From Marsupella aquatica (Eukaryota; Marchantiophyta), in assembly GCA_973895155.1 (NCBI GenBank), contig OZ316891.1, positions 4,464,001 through 4,528,000 on the forward strand: a DNA stretch of 64,000 nucleotides, read 5' to 3'. This document shows positions 1-13,100 of this stretch, in pieces. Every line of letters starts with the position of its first letter. The stretch's first letter is position 1. The notes under the pieces were generated by a model. That model saw only the letters and a program-made list of their open reading frames with translations, ran no database searches and was not told the DNA's origin. Position numbers and translations under genes: made by a program.

Positions 1-3000
1 CGAACTGCTCCAAGCTGGGTTTTGTCGTGTTGTTGTTGAACATCTGTGGCAATCACAATGTTCCCAATATATTTGTGACAGAGTTGTTGACCTTCCTGCG
101 CCGAAATGTGTTACCAGATGGTAATTCAATTCCAAAAAATATGTACGAGGCTAGGAAATTGATGTCTAACCTTGGGCTGAACTATGTGTCTATTGACGCA
201 TGCCCTGATGGGTGTGTTCTCTTTCGCAAAGAGCATGCAGATAAATTGACATGCCCTCATTGTGGTAAGCACAGGTACAAGAATGTAGGGAAATGTACAC
301 ACCCTGCCAAGGTTCTTCGTCATTTTCCTCTCATTCCTAGACTACAACGTCTGTTTAGATGCCCTGCCATTTCCAAGCTGATGACATGGACTCCTGATAA
401 CAAGAGCAGTGATGGCCTGCAGCGTCACATTGGAGATTCCAACCATTGGAAATTTGTTGATGAGAGGTGGCCACAGTTTGCTGCAGAGAAGCGGAACTTT
501 CGATTTGGTCTATCACTGGATGGAGTAAACCCATTTGGAGACAAAAACAACCGTTATTCATGTTGGCCGGTTACGCTGCTAAATTACAACCTTCCCCCAT
601 GGATGACTACAAAGAGGTTTTTTGTCATGATGGTGCTGTTAATCCCTGGACCAGCTTCTGTGACCGAGCAATTCATAGATATCATGTTGGCTCCAGCAGT
701 GGAAGAGTGGAAGACTTTGTGGATAGAAGGGGTGTTAACCCATGATGTTCTGAAGGGGCTTCTTCGACCCAGCCCCTTTAGACTACATGCAATTTGTTTG
801 CTGGATATAGCAGATTACCCAGGCCATGGCATCATATCTGGACGAGTGACAAAGGGCTATGTGGGGTGCACACCATGTGGGAAAAATGTGACAAGTGAGT
901 GGTCGCATGCCTTGCACAGTATGAAATTTCAGGGGCATAGAAGGTATCTGCCTGTTGATCATCCTTACAGGCACACACGGTCTCAAATTGCACACTTCAA
1001 CAACAAAACAGAGCTTCGTGGCCCACCACAGAGGGTCACCAGAGAGCAAGTCCTGAGGTGGGCAGCCAGGAAGGCTGATTGGGACAAGAGAAGTGCCACT
1101 GATCGAGAACCTGAGGATCCAGTGGTGAAACACGGTGTGAAAAGACAGACCTTGATGGACTTGGAGTTGGAGTACTGGAGGGTAATGTACTTAGCCTCCA
1201 GCCCCTGTATGATTGCAATTTTAGATTGGAGCAATGGTGGATTGATGTTGGTTACAATCCTCCTATGTGGTTAATTAGTGTTTCTGTTGTTGAATTCTTT
1301 GCTTTGTGGAGTGCAGGAATTCGAGCCCAGCAAACACAATGTGGACGTCGTGCACATTGAGAAAAATATTTGTGAGAGCTTGCTGAAGTTCTTGTCGGGT
1401 GAGAAAGATACAGGAGCAGTTCGAGCTGATATGCAACAGAAGGGGATTCGCCCTCACCTTTGGTTGAAGCCCCATGCAAGCAATCCCAATGTACTTCTCA
1501 AGTTCCAAGCTCCCTATGTGTGCACACAGGATGAATGGAAGACATTCTTGTATAGATTGAGCTGTCTGAAAGTGCCCTCTGGCTATGCTGGTGCCTTCAA
1601 GAAGCATATTACAAAGAATAAACTTGGCAGTATGAAAACACATGACTACCATGTGTTGATGCAGCACATTCTGCCCCTATGCCTCAGAGGTCTCATGCAG
1701 AAACCAGTCCGTAATGTCATTCTTCGACTGTGCAATGTATTTCGCCGTATATGTGTGAAAGTGTGGGATCCCCAAGGATTGGAGCAGTTGAAGCAGGATG
1801 CTGCTTATGTCCTCTGTGACTTGGAGATATACTTCCCCCCTGCTTTCTTTGATGTTATGACTCATCTCCTAATCCATGTGGTAGAAGAGCTAGGGCAGTA
1901 TGGGCCAGTCAGTACCAGATGGATGTACCCTATGGAGCGATACATGAAGTTGTTGAAAGGTCATGTGAGAACATACTACAGGCCAGAGGCTTCCATGGCA
2001 TTGGGGTACATTAAGGATGAGACGTTGGGATTCCTAACAGAGTACATGGCTGGGTCTGGTGAAGCTATGACAAGAGTTTGGAAATCTGGTGAAGATGATG
2101 GAGTGAGTGGCGAGGTTGTTGAAGGTGTGGGACGTGCTGTTCAGCTGCCTGTTGCGATTCGAGACAAGGCTCATTCATATGTGCTGGCAAACACAGAGCC
2201 TATGCAACCATGGTGGAGGTGAGTGATTGAATTGACTTGCCTTTGTTGTGATGCTTCTTGTCTGTTCCAAGGGTGATCTTAGGTTGTCATGTGTTGTTTA
2301 GACCTAACTATGCCTGTACCTCATATTGCAGGGAATATGATATGCAAAAAGCTGCACACTCTGGGCAGCAGGATCCCTTCCCACAGTTCGAGCAGTGGAT
2401 TCGGGTGACAATTCGAGAGCATAGTAGACATCACCCAGATATGGAGAAGGATTTGTATCTTCTATCTGTGCCACCACGATTGTCTATTCTGACCTACAAA
2501 CGGATGAGAGCTTATGGAAATCATTATCGAGTGAGGGATGAGCAGGGAGACCATTGTGTATCATATGATTGTGGTTTGATTTCTGTGTTTGAGCAGAGAA
2601 CCTCTGAAGAACAGAGGGGGTGGATGAAGATGGGTTACGTGGGGGAGTTGACCGACATTTGGGTGTTGAATTATGGTAACACAAGTGTCCCAGTGATATT
2701 GATGAAGGGATCATGGGTGAAATCAGAGTGGCAGAGACCAAGGGCCACCATGAAGCGTGATCATGATGGGTTCTTGTTGGCCAATTTTAGGTCCAGAGTA
2801 CCAGAATGGTCTGAGCCTTTTGTTTTCCCTAGCCAAGTTGAACAGGCTTTCTTTGCAGATGTGGAGGAGTCACATGGCTGGAGGGTGGTATGCCATAGCC
2901 AAGCACGGAACAGGCGGATGGATGGAAGTAAAGTAGAGTTCAGTTTGGATGACCATGCTGCATTCGAGCATCCTAGTCATGAGACTGTACTTCCAACTCG

Positions 3001-3091
3001 GGCAGGGACTGACTACATCCCCTTAACATTGAGAGAGACATATGATGAACCTGGGCAAATGGAATATGATGAGGTTGATGATTTGCAATAG
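1..3091 (+). CDS. TNP2-like CACTA transposase (5' partial)
   Basis: Catalytic transposase of the CACTA superfamily, acting in the nucleus on the element ends. Gene model: open from base 3 to 1181, intron 1182-1316 (phase 0), exon 1317-2218, intron 2219-2331, exon 2332-3091. Both introns have GT...AG ends and joining them keeps one frame of about 946 residues. Exon 1 has a zinc-binding stretch (CPHCGKHRYKN) followed by a Transposase_21/TNP2 block including FPLIPRLQRLF, DGVNPFG and YNLPPWM. Exon 2 matches DUF4218 (HNVDVVHIEKN, SHD/THDYHVLMQ-type motif, RWMYPMERYMKLLK). Exon 3 matches DUF4216 (weak 'GNTSVPVILMKGSW', then EPFVFPSQVEQAFF). This domain order is the usual one for plant TNP2. The 5' end lies outside the window, and a GTG near 27 is not a real start. 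Confidence 0.93.
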
Positions 3092-3268
3092 GCAACAGCT
3101 GGCGATTGGCAAGTATGAGGTTGAGGATGACTACCTGCACAGAGTCACAGAACGGGAATTGCTGCCTGGAATGATGTTTAGGATAGTTGGATATGCATGA
3201 AATTGATTGATACTTTGAATTTAGTGTGCTGATTCTCCCTGTTTGGTTGTGGGTGCTGTGCAGAAGCT

Positions 3269-6200
3269 ATGGGGGAAGAGGGTGATGACATGGAGACAGA
3301 CATGGGGCTTGGAGAGTGGGGTGAAGAGGAAAGATTGGATATGGATGGAGACCCAGATGCAGGGGGCTCACAGAAAAATGCACCTGTGCAGGATGCACAG
3401 GGCCCTCATCAAGTCCCAGGTAGGTGGGCAGCTAGAGAGAAATCACATAATCCATACCCTAGAAGGAGCCAGAGTTATTGGCAAGGGACGCCTGATAATT
3501 ATGATGATGACTATGATGGAGCAGAAGATGGATGGGATGAATATGAACACCCAGAGCGTGGTAGAGACGGGTACAGAGGGCAATGGACAGGTGAGGAGGA
3601 TGATTGGACAAGTAAGTGCCTTGTGCTAGTGATTTTGTGATGGTAGTAGAGATTTAGCTCAATATGGACTTATCTGATGTGTAGCTAGGGCAAAGAGTTT
3701 ATCTTACAGGTCCATGAGTGTGGCATGTACCTGTTGGTATGCAGACTCTGATTGGGACAATCACGAAAACAACAAAGGCCATCCACGTTCAGATAGGCGG
3801 CAATCATTCACAGGCGGGAGAAACGGCCCTAATTCATCAAGACAAAGCAATAGGACAGGTGGTCCAGAACCATCTATGCGCCAAGGGAGAGGTAACTTGG
3901 TCATTGCAGAATTGCTCTGAAGTCCAGTGTATATTTGGCAGCAGGATTTATGATTCATACTTACCTAATGTAAGTGACTGTAAATGGATCCTGTAAATGT
4001 GCAGGGACTCCAGGGAGGTTTGGACAATGCAATCCAGGCCGTGGGGGGAGATCAGGCCGTGGAGGGACCCCAGGCCGTGGGGGGACACCAGGCCGTGGAG
4101 GGACACCTAGTAGCGCTTCAGGGAGTACCAAGGCAGGAGACAGTAACAAATTTGGTAAAGTAGAAGTGAATTCCGAAGGTTGGATAACTCCCACATGTGA
4201 TGGTAAGAACCGTTGGCATTCTGACCTAAGAGGAGAAGTATTGCGTTGGTTAGATTTGAGCATTACAGAGTTTAGGAGTCAGAACAAAGCTGATTGGGCT
4301 GCTATCTGCAAGGACATTCTTGAACGGTGGGACTATGTTGGTAATGATGGTAAGGGCCCAGTTGAAGATTGCATATCAGATTATGCAATGAGGATTTTGA
4401 AACAAGAGAGGCATAGGTTGAAAAGGATGTGGATAGACAATGGTTCTAACAGGAGAATGCCACCACCCCCATCATTGGAACTGGATCAATGGACACGGTT
4501 AATCAAAGGGTTCATGTCGGAGGCTGGACAGAGCAAGAGTGAACTGATGTCAAATGCTCGAGGCAAAGTGAAACACCTTTCACAGGCTGGGAGAGGAAGT
4601 TATGCTCCAGTGAAAGAACAATTGGTAAGGCAGTGACATGCCTAATAGTAAGCCTCAAACTTATCATCTTGCTACCATTATTACATTTTCATTGACAATC
4701 AACACTTGGTTTCATTCATATGTATGTTGATGTGGACTGCAGAAGAAATTGACAGGTGAAGAACCATCAGCACAAGAAGTGAGAGAGGAGTTCATGAAAC
4801 AAAGGAGTGAGGTGACAAGTGTGACTTCCAAACAGGTGATTATGTTGTAATTCTATATGTTCTGTGACTATTTGGCCTTGAGCATCAGAAAGAATTGTAG
4901 TAGGAAGTAAGCAACCAGTTCTTGGGGACAATTATCTGAGATATGTAAACTGTGTTATGACAGGGAACTGTTACAACTCTCACAAAGATGTCTGAACGGT
5001 TGAAGTCATTAGAGTGTGGACTCCCTCGAGTGGAAAGTAAATTGGCTGATCGTTTGGATATTGTGGAGGCATCTGTAGCGAACCTTCTTGCATCAGTGGA
5101 ATCTAATTTCAAGCTTGTGATTGAAAAATTGGGTGGTTTCCAACCAAACAATGAGGGCAACATTGTACAAAGTGTGCCCTTGTTAACAAAAAAGGGAATT
5201 GGCAAATCTGACACAGGTATGCAATGAGGATTTTGAAACAAGAGAGGCCCATTGTTCATTGTGTCCTATGTTCAAATGTTAGAAGTAAGTTTTCATGAAT
5301 TGAGTGAATGGTTTGAATGCAGGAAGAGTGGAGGCAGAGAACCTGGACCCTGTAATCGGTAAGCAGAATGGCAAAAAGGTTGCTGAGACAGGTAACCTGC
5401 TATGATCCAGTACATTACATTTGAAAAGTGCATGGAGTTTTGTGAAGCTTAAGCCGGTTGGAGGTAATCTTTTCTGTAAGAATTGGTTGGATAAACTGGG
5501 AATTGAAGTGACATCATGATTGATGTATCAGGTGATTCAAAGAGCAATGAAAAAGATGTGCCAAGTGCCTCAGTGACCATAGCCAAGGAGGTATCAGGTA
5601 AGCTGATGCTTTAAATTCCTCTCCTACCATTGTTGAGAAACAATTCAGTGGTTAATAGATTGAACCTGAATCTTGTGGTCTGTTTATTGATCAGCAGAAG
5701 CAGACATGGAGGATATGGCAATGGCAAAGAAGGGGAAGAAGGCTGTTCATAATGGTAAGGAGATAGTGACAACTTTGTGGATGGTGACATGTACATGGCG
5801 CACATGTGATGAGTGATTCACTTATGTTGGACAATGCATTGAATTGTAGTTGATGCAGAGTTGACAGACTCTCAACCAAGTGGGAGCAGGGTGAAGCGAC
5901 GTCGAAACTTGGGAGCAACATTGGATGCAAGTAAGATTGTAGATGCTTCAATTGAAGCAAGTACAATGTTAGCAGATACTGAGATGATGTCGCAGGGAAA
6001 TCCTGCTACACAATCGGAAGTGTCAAATATGGATGCAGATTCTTTGAAGAAGAGTGTAGCCAATTCTCGATCACCAGCACAAAACACTCGTGCCAAAGTC
6101 ATGACTCGCAACCAAGGTATGAATAATGTCATGTATAAGCCACCCAGGAAAGCCAAGAAAAACAGCCAGGGTAAGGTGGAGGTGATAGCCACAGCAGAGC

Positions 6201-6454
6201 CAGTCCATAATCTTCTATCATGGGAGAATGACTCGCAGGTATGTGTGGGTACAGGCATTTTGCGACCGGATCATGCTAAATTCCATGGCAAAGTGGTCCC
6301 GGATGACCATGTAGTAGTGTTGTTGACTACAGTGATTGTATCTGATTGTAATTTGCCATTTCCGAATAGAGACGATGATCCACCTCAAGAAATAATTGCA
6401 GATGCAGTAGGATCTCTTGTGCTCTGGCCATCAGAGTGTGTTAGTCTGCAGTGA
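3269..6454 (+). CDS. TNPA-like protein (Ptta/En/Spm, Transposase_24 type)
   Basis: Second CACTA gene, the type that binds subterminal repeats. I infer nine exons: 3269-3611, 3745-3891, 4005-4624, 4743-4835, 4964-5216, 5323-5391, 5532-5597, 5695-5754 and 5850-6454. All junctions are GT-AG, most are phase 1, and the sum is exactly 752 codons including stop. The N-terminal third is acidic and low-complexity. Exon 3 begins with GRGGTP repeats, then a Transposase_24-like region (WDYVGNDGKGP, KRMWIDNGSNRRMPPP, LDQWTRLIKGF). The next exons (EEFMKQRSEVTS) fit the family's conserved C-terminal part. A coiled-coil segment follows (MSERLKSLECGL to about 5216), then small phase-1 linker exons. The ATG at 3269 sits just after a good acceptor at 3264, so an upstream 5' exon is possible. 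Confidence 0.8.
4035..4107 (+). repeat. 18-bp coding minisatellite (GRGGTP)
   Basis: Four direct copies of an 18-bp unit (core CAGGCCGTGG) start at 4035, 4053, 4071 and 4089 inside the third TNPA exon. They encode RGG-type repeats that commonly contact nucleic acids. The copies differ at one or two positions only. Confidence 0.85.
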
Positions 6455-6984
6455 CTGAATACAAGTGTAGATAGAATCATGTGAATTGTGTTACATTTTG
6501 ACATTGCCTTGGAAAAATCCAAGAAATATCTGTACCAATTTTTCCATTTGGTAAAGAGGATGAAGGAGCCGTTGTGTGTGACATTGATATTTCTGAATTC
6601 TGTATGTATGAAACAAGTGATTGATGTCAAACTATGGCTCTATGGTGATTGTCTATGATACTTGAATCTGTTTTGTATCAATTCAGTATTAGTGTGTATG
6701 GTATAGACGAATGCTTTGTGACCTTCTTTGTAGTCTATGATGTTTGAATCTGTGAATTCATATTAGTGTACATGGTATAGAAGATGGCTTTCTGAAAATT
6801 TGTGTGAGGTTCTAATGTTAACATGGTGAATGGTGACCTTATAGAGTGAGTTCATTCCAAGTACACAATAAAACATGAATGAAATGTGTTATTTGTGCAC
6901 AAGAGTGAGTTCATTCCAAGTAGTATAGTGGGGTCTTCATCACTCATTTCCAGTTGACATGAAAGACTTGTACATACCCCACAA
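6455..6984. other. 3' untranslated/spacer of CACTA element
   Basis: No gene seen. It contains AATAAA at 6867-6872, a plausible polyadenylation signal for the TNPA transcript. A direct repeat of about 20 bp (GAGTGAGTTCATTCCAAGTA) occurs at about 6846 and 6903. Confidence 0.5.
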
Positions 6985-7355
6985 AGTGTCTACTTTAGTC
7001 GTTTTATAAACCCCCACAAAGTGTCTACTTTAGTCATTTTATAAACCCACAAAGTATATTTAAAGACTACCCTCCATAACCTTTTGAGTTGTTCCCAACG
7101 ACTCACCATCGCAGCCCATAAAAGACTGAAAAAGACTCACCAAAGCTACCCACACAAAGACTAAAATAGACTGAAAATCCAGTCTATTAAACGACTTATA
7201 AACCAGTTCTATAAAGGACTCAGTTGATTATAGTAACAAAACATACGACTCGCAGTCCTATAAAGGACTAGAGTCCTTCCCAGTCGTTTCCAAGTCCTAT
7301 ACGGTATTGAATAGTCGTTTAATGGGGTCTAAATACCCCCCGGTTTCTACTAGTG
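6985..7355 (+). repeat. CACTA right subterminal repeats and terminus
   Basis: Many copies of a short motif in both orientations: two long 'cacaaagtgtctactttagtc' type units near 6980-7035, then CAGTC/GACTG, AAGGACT/AGTCC and TATAAA(G)GACT variants up to 7320. Arrays like this are where TNPA-type proteins bind in known CACTA elements. The region ends in the CACTA-type inverted terminus at 7342-7355. Confidence 0.8.
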
Positions 7356-7640
7356 TCGGGGTCCTTAAGTCAGGACTCAGGGTCCTTTAGTCACGAATTG
7401 TGGTCCTTGTGTGAGGACTCCGAGTCCTTGAGTCAGGACTCTGGGTCCTTGAGTAAGGACTCGGGGTCCTTGAGTCAGGACTCCGGTCCTTGCGGTTCTT
7501 TAGTCAGCACTCCCGGTCCTAACTCAAGGACTCCGGTCCTTTAGTCAGGACTACGGGTAGCTGAAGATCAGTATTGTCTTCTGGTCAAGACTGGGGGTCC
7601 TTTAGTTAGGACTTGAGGTGCTTGAGTCAAGGTGCCCGAT
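7356..7640 (+). repeat. GGACTC / GAGTCC-rich minisatellite
   Basis: About a dozen imperfect copies of a unit near 24 bp combining GGACTC, GGGTCCTT and GAGTCA. Many neighbouring units form short inverted pairs (GGACTC...GAGTCC). It starts directly at the CACTA end. Its sequence resembles the arrays at 9590-9915 and 14085-14235, so it may be a subterminal array of the neighbouring element. Confidence 0.75.
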
Positions 7641-7725
7641 TGAGATCCTCTTTAGTTTGCAAGAGAAACCATCCGGTGACCAATAGTTGATATGTAACCC
7701 TTCATATATTATCTTTGTGCAGATC

Positions 7726-8208
7726 ATGGACAATCTTGAAGACAAGTTCACCACCCTGGTGGATATCAAAATTGACCACATGTGGGGAGTTTGTGCTGGG
7801 TCATTTGTTTATGAAGGCTGCAATGTGTTGTTGAGTGATGGTAAGCCATGCACTTTGGGCAAGAATGCTCGCAGGTAGAGAAAATTGAACCCTCAGTCTC
7901 CCATGGGTCCTCGTTCTCGAGGACGATCCGAACATGTCTGCTGCAGTGTTGGAACTGGCAGTTTTATGTATTGCTTTGCTGTGCAAGTCGGGGATTACGT
8001 TATTTTGGTGAATGAAGATTGCGGGTTGCAGCTACTGGGGATGTCAAGAGAAGCCTTTAAGAAGCTATGGGAGAGTAGCCCAGAGAAGGTGCAAGAAGTC
8101 TGTGGGCAGGTGCAGAGTGAATTGTGGACCATCACGTGTGTGGCAAAGTTAGGCCGTAGTGATGACCTTCGAGCAGTGAGTATTGTTAAGGCTCGTGGGC
8201 ATCTGTAG
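7726..8208 (+). pseudogene. RPA70 C-terminal-like (OB-fold) protein, one in-frame stop
   Basis: The ATG at 7726 follows a splice-acceptor-like TTTGTGCAG, so an upstream exon is likely. The frame runs to 8208 with one in-frame TAG at 7876-7878. Beyond the stop it still aligns residue for residue with the minus-strand ORF at 40419-41024. Shared features are YEGC...LL.DG..C.LG, a second Cys region, then a beta-rich segment ending in LLGM. This layout resembles the C-terminal OB-fold of the large RPA subunit (zinc ribbon, single-stranded DNA binding), also carried by some plant mobile elements. The resemblance is motif-level only. It lies between GGAC-type arrays and may belong to the same element as the transposase at 10168-13549. 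Confidence 0.5.
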
Positions 8209-9589
8209 GTAGATGAAGCTACTCGCGCTATAATAAATCATTCGGACATAGATGAATTTAAGCCCAATGTTAGTAAGACGAAGATCGGTGTACCTCACCC
8301 AATTTTGGTGATTGTCTTGATACCACCAAAGATGGTGGAGCAACAACATTTCAGAGACTTCAGCATGCTATTTTGGACTTTTCTGGAGACCTCGTTATGT
8401 CTTTGAAGTCTTTTCGTATTTGGGAGGAGTAATTAGAGTGCTATAGTATGTAGCAGACTGTTGTATTCCAGTGATGATATATGAAATCCACACTGAACTG
8501 GATGTTGTTTCAAGCTCGAACTCTATACAGTAAAGTACTTGATCAATACAGTGTTGTTGTCTCAACACAAGCTTCTGTATATGTGTTGAGTCCTCAATTC
8601 TTGTCTATGGATGCGCCTCTGATCAATATGTTACTTCAGTTGTACCTTTCTGACACTTAAGTATCTGGGCATGAAGACCACAACTGTTCAAGAGAAGCTT
8701 GGAAGTTCCTTCAATAGGTGGTCTAGATGATATATTTTAGTTGAGGTATACCTTGATTGACATGTGAGTAAACCTGTGTTCTTTGCACTAAATCCTCAAG
8801 GAGACAAATGGGCACCAGAGGTTTTGTAACTTGGAAGGCAGCTATACAGTGGGAAGAAGTTGGCTGGAAGTGACAAGTGTGGATATATACTTGCAAAAAT
8901 CTTGAATGTACAAAAATAGCGCCCTAGAATTAGGTGTGTAATCCAAGGGATTATTGTGAGTTGATACTTTTGTAGAGTACACCTGACAACAGAAAGTTTG
9001 AGACCACATATGGAGTCCCGTACTATTGTCATCAAGTGTGACATAAACAGAGACTTAATAACCATTTCTATCTGAACAATTGCTTTGTGCATGATTCAGA
9101 TATGCTTACAGAAAGGTACAACCACACGCAAGGAAATCAAGGCACATCATGTCCACAAGGCCCTAGAAGAAATGAGAAGGAAAAATTCCTTAAGTGATGA
9201 AATGCAGATTCATTAACATGAAATATTACAAACATGATTATCTTGTGAGCCGAGTGCCAAAAGTGGCACTCGGTCTACCATCTAGAGTATGTCACTCAGT
9301 CTCTACCATCTAGAGTATGTCATCCAGAGTGTCCCTTAGTCTACATGATGTAGTCCTGCCCGAAGTATCTTGAAGGTTTAATTAGTCTGTGTTCAAAATG
9401 CAAAACACCAGTACAAATTGTATAAGTACCTGATTGCAAATTTACAAAGGCCCAACTACCTAAAAAAATAGAACGCATTCATACAAGCAGCTCAAAGAAT
9501 TCTCATATAAGCATTGTCGCTAGTTATCTGGCCACATATATCTCCCAGACCCTTAATACACAAGGACACAGTCTAGTTTATACATTGGG
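8209..9589. other. No gene recognised
   Basis: AT-rich sequence without a convincing ORF. A short direct repeat of about 21 bp containing CTACCATCTAGAGTATGTCA occurs at about 9273 and 9302. Confidence 0.4.
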
Positions 9590-9915
9590 AGAGTCCTTTG
9601 TGAAGTCCATGTAAAAGGATATAGGACATGGTCCTTTCTGCGATTAAGGACTGTGTCATTAACTAAGGACATAGTCCTTTACCATGACTTGCACCAAGGA
9701 CATAGTCCTTGAATATGTCTTGCACCAAGGACATAGTCCTTGAATATGTCCTTAGTCAAGGATCTAGTCCTTGAATGTGTCCTTCACGAAGGACATAGTC
9801 CTTCACAAATCCTTTTTAGTCCTTTTGAAAGGACATGGTCCTTTCCATGGTCCTTTCCAATATGACTCTGTCCTTGTCCAAGGACACAGTCCTAGTCCTT
9901 GTAAAATGACCGAGT
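9590..9915. repeat. AAGGACATAGTCCTT palindromic array
   Basis: Roughly fifteen copies of AAGGAC or GTCCTT, many paired as the near-palindrome AAGGACATAGTCCTT. One unit of about 33 bp (CACCAAGGACATAGTCCTTG) is tandemly repeated near 9690 and 9725. The array lies 3' of the minus-strand transposase, which fits a subterminal array. Confidence 0.8.
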
Positions 9916-10167
9916 CCTAGACATGCCATCAAACCAAAAGGAGTCGCTATGTAGAGGAGTCCCTACTAACAGCAACGACACCTTGGACATGTCTTTACAT
10001 AAGAACATAATCCTTACACATGGACGCACTAAGGATGGGTTATGGGCAAAGCTCAATGACATTGTATTGCACTGCATGGTTAAGCTAGTGCATGAAAATG
10101 TTGATGTAGATTGCAAGGAAAGTAGGTAGTTGGGCAATTCAGAAATTTACCTCAATAGATGATTCTC

Positions 10168-13100
10168 TCATGACCGCAAAGAATCTGTAATTGCTGCAAG
10201 TGTGTCTTTGTCCAATTTGAACTTTCTGCTACCACCCTTCCGTCCTTGGGTATCACATGGGCTTAGCCCAAATCGAATGTGAATTACTGACTTTGCAAGA
10301 CTAAAACTTGGTGGTGATTTGTCTAAATAGACATATGTGTGGCACGATCCTGGAACTGGTTGCATCCATCTGCCCTTCAATACCAGTTCAGCCTGCTGAA
10401 GTTCCTGCTCGTATCCATCCACAAATGTCTCTGTGACATCATGTAGGACCTCCTCGCATTGCAAAATGTAAAAGTCTACATCCCAACGATTTGGGCGCTC
10501 TGCTTCCACTGCATAGAAATCACCCAACTGCACCAACTCTGCCAAAGACCTAGAGTCCCCTTCCAACAGTCCTTCACCAACTCCCATTTCTTCAAGGTCT
10601 GCTTTGACATCAATAGGGAGGATCCCTTTCACCATCTCAAGCTTATACAGTCCTACAAGATCTTGATTCTCACATTTTTGTGGTTCTTCATCAAGACAGT
10701 AAGCACAAAAACAACATAGTTCCCTCACTTGCAACAGAGTTGAAAGTTGGTTACTAAATCCATCAAAACAATGCATTGCTCTATAGCCTGGGATTGCATC
10801 ATAGTCCCATTTCTTGTGTCGATTCACAGCTGTAGCACCTATTTCCCAAAACAATCGCCTCACAAGCAAAACATCACCATACTCTCTCTCAATACCAATG
10901 GCAAACTTCTCCTTGCAAAATGCAACTACATCATGAGCATTTTCCAAGTGAAAGCCATGCGTCCCCTTCAACTGCTCTCTCTGTATCCCGCTCTTGATGT
11001 GGCCTCCAAGGGCATCCTATCCATGCAGAAAAAGTCCATTCAACGTCACACAAGCATACAACTAGACTCCAAAGAATTTAATGTTCTTGTATAATGGTAA
11101 AGAAGCTCATATGAAACTAAATAATGAGAAAAACACATTGAATTCAAATATTGGAGGTAGAGTTCCACACTTACAGCTACACCCTTTCCATGTCCTGAAG
11201 CATGGAAAAACCATTTCATCTGTGCACCAAATCTCTTGTAATACCTTGAGACGTAGTAGAAAGGTCTACAAGCCTTAAATTGTGAGGCAGCTCCATCGGA
11301 CCAAACGCAATGCTGAGTGAATTCAATTCCCTCTTGCTTCATCCAATGGTAATGAGCATCCATGCAATGCTGCACAAACAAGGTGTCGTGAGTATTATCA
11401 TCACTGATATAGAAATGATAGTCGGCGATGATATCTCTGTCACCAGCTTCACTCTGTGCCATACTCACTGTTCGTCCCACTGCAGCCTCCATAGATTGGT
11501 GCACATCTTCTCGATGTCTATAGGTCACATGGATCAACAAAGTAATCTGTTTGTTGTCCCAATGTTGCGATTGAATCTCATTTTGCATCTTGAAAGTGTA
11601 ATTTTCAGAGAAGTCAATTGAAGGTCACACTATGGTTCCTCTTTGGAACATGTTCAAACACAATCTAAACTGGTCACTTTGCCAACGAGCTCTAAAATCA
11701 TGAACAACAAATGACTTCATTCTGGCTTCGACCACGTTCCTGAAATCACTTACAAACGTAGTCTTATACACCATCCTCAAGCGTTTAGACTTTTTTTGTG
11801 AACTCTCATCACTTCCCTGCTTCTTTGCTTTCTTCATTTGTAAGTTGTCATCTAACTCCTAATATTCAAAACTCTACCAACTAATAGTTAGTTGTTGTGT
11901 GGAATCCAACTCCCATGGACACCAGTCCAGATTCAGCGTTCCACAATCTACACAAACTCCCATAATACAGTCCTTGTTGTGCCATATCTGCCCCTCGGTT
12001 TTCTTACACAACGCACCTTCCATCCAACCTTGAACAGAGGTAATGTGTGTCCTTGAAGCTACACAAGAAACACCTAATGGAATGGCCACTGATTTACAAG
12101 TACAACACTGACAACTACACTGAGAGGGGTGATGAAACTTCCTGAATTTGTTTAGTGCCTCTTTCAAGAGGTCCATTTCAACATGCTGCTTGCAGCAGCA
12201 TACATTTCGATCCTTCATGGTTCAAATGTAAAACGGTTTCAGATAACTGAAGGACCGTAGGCCTATAGAAACAGCATTGTTCTCAGCCTTACACCAATCT
12301 TGGAACTTGAAGAAAAATTCAACCTGTAAATAGGTATCAACAGGTGTTAATAGATTACCCAAATTAAGGCTCTCAAATTTGTATCGTTGGCTACAACTGA
12401 AGACGGGACTAAAGAATGCAGAAAATTTTAAGAACTCTCAAAGAAATTGAAGTAGCCAATGTGAGGATATCCTACCTCTGTATCCTCGAGCCAATGTACT
12501 TTATGTTCCTCATGTTGATTTGGTCCAAGTCGCTTTCTAGCTATCTCTTTCTTGCCTGGTGAGATTCTAGTGTATGTGCTCCAAAATAGTTCAACAATCT
12601 TGCGCACCTCTGCACTAATCTTGTTACTCCTGGTTTTCCTTTCCCCCATTGGGTATTTTATACATTTAGGGTTCATCTAAATGTTCTCATCTATCTGCTT
12701 CCGCATGTTTGATGCTTTTTGAATGTTGTGTCTCTTGATACCAAAAGCCTTAGCTAAAGAGGACTGATATCGCTTGCCAACCGTGGACTGTCCGACCATA
12801 GCTACCAACACTGAATGCTTTACAGCCAAGTGATCTTTCTTTTTGCCCCACTTCACAATTTGCAAGGTCTGCCTAAGGTCAGTTATAGCAGCTCCTACAG
12901 ATGCATCTAACTTAGGGGTCCCAAGAGCTGCAGGATGATATTCTCTCAATGAAGAATGCAACCAAAATCGCTCTAGGACTACCTTTCTTGCGGATAAGTT
13001 GAAATCTCTCATTTTTTTGAATAAGACTGAAGTTACCTCGGAGACCACTGAATCAACCGCTCGTCTTGTTCTATTGGGCGTTTCCTCAGCAAGATGACTA

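Larger units (their letters stand above)
1..7355 (+). mobile_element. CACTA (En/Spm) DNA transposon, right-hand part
   Basis: The element starts before the window. It carries the two canonical CACTA genes in the same orientation: a TNP2-like transposase (1-3091) and a TNPA-like gene (3269-6454). Its 3' end is visible: a subterminal zone dense in short AGTC/GACT-type repeats (about 6985-7340), then a terminus at 7342-7355 whose reverse complement reads CACTAGTAGAAACC, the standard CACTA inverted terminus. A 3-bp target duplication would be TCG (7356-7358), but the left end is not in the window so this cannot be confirmed. Both genes keep open frames across all predicted splice junctions, which suggests a young, possibly still autonomous element. 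Confidence 0.9.

Noticed and set aside
27-29. GTG at 27 as start of the TNP2 gene
   Set aside because: The frame is open upstream to the window edge and conserved family sequence begins before it; it is an internal codon.
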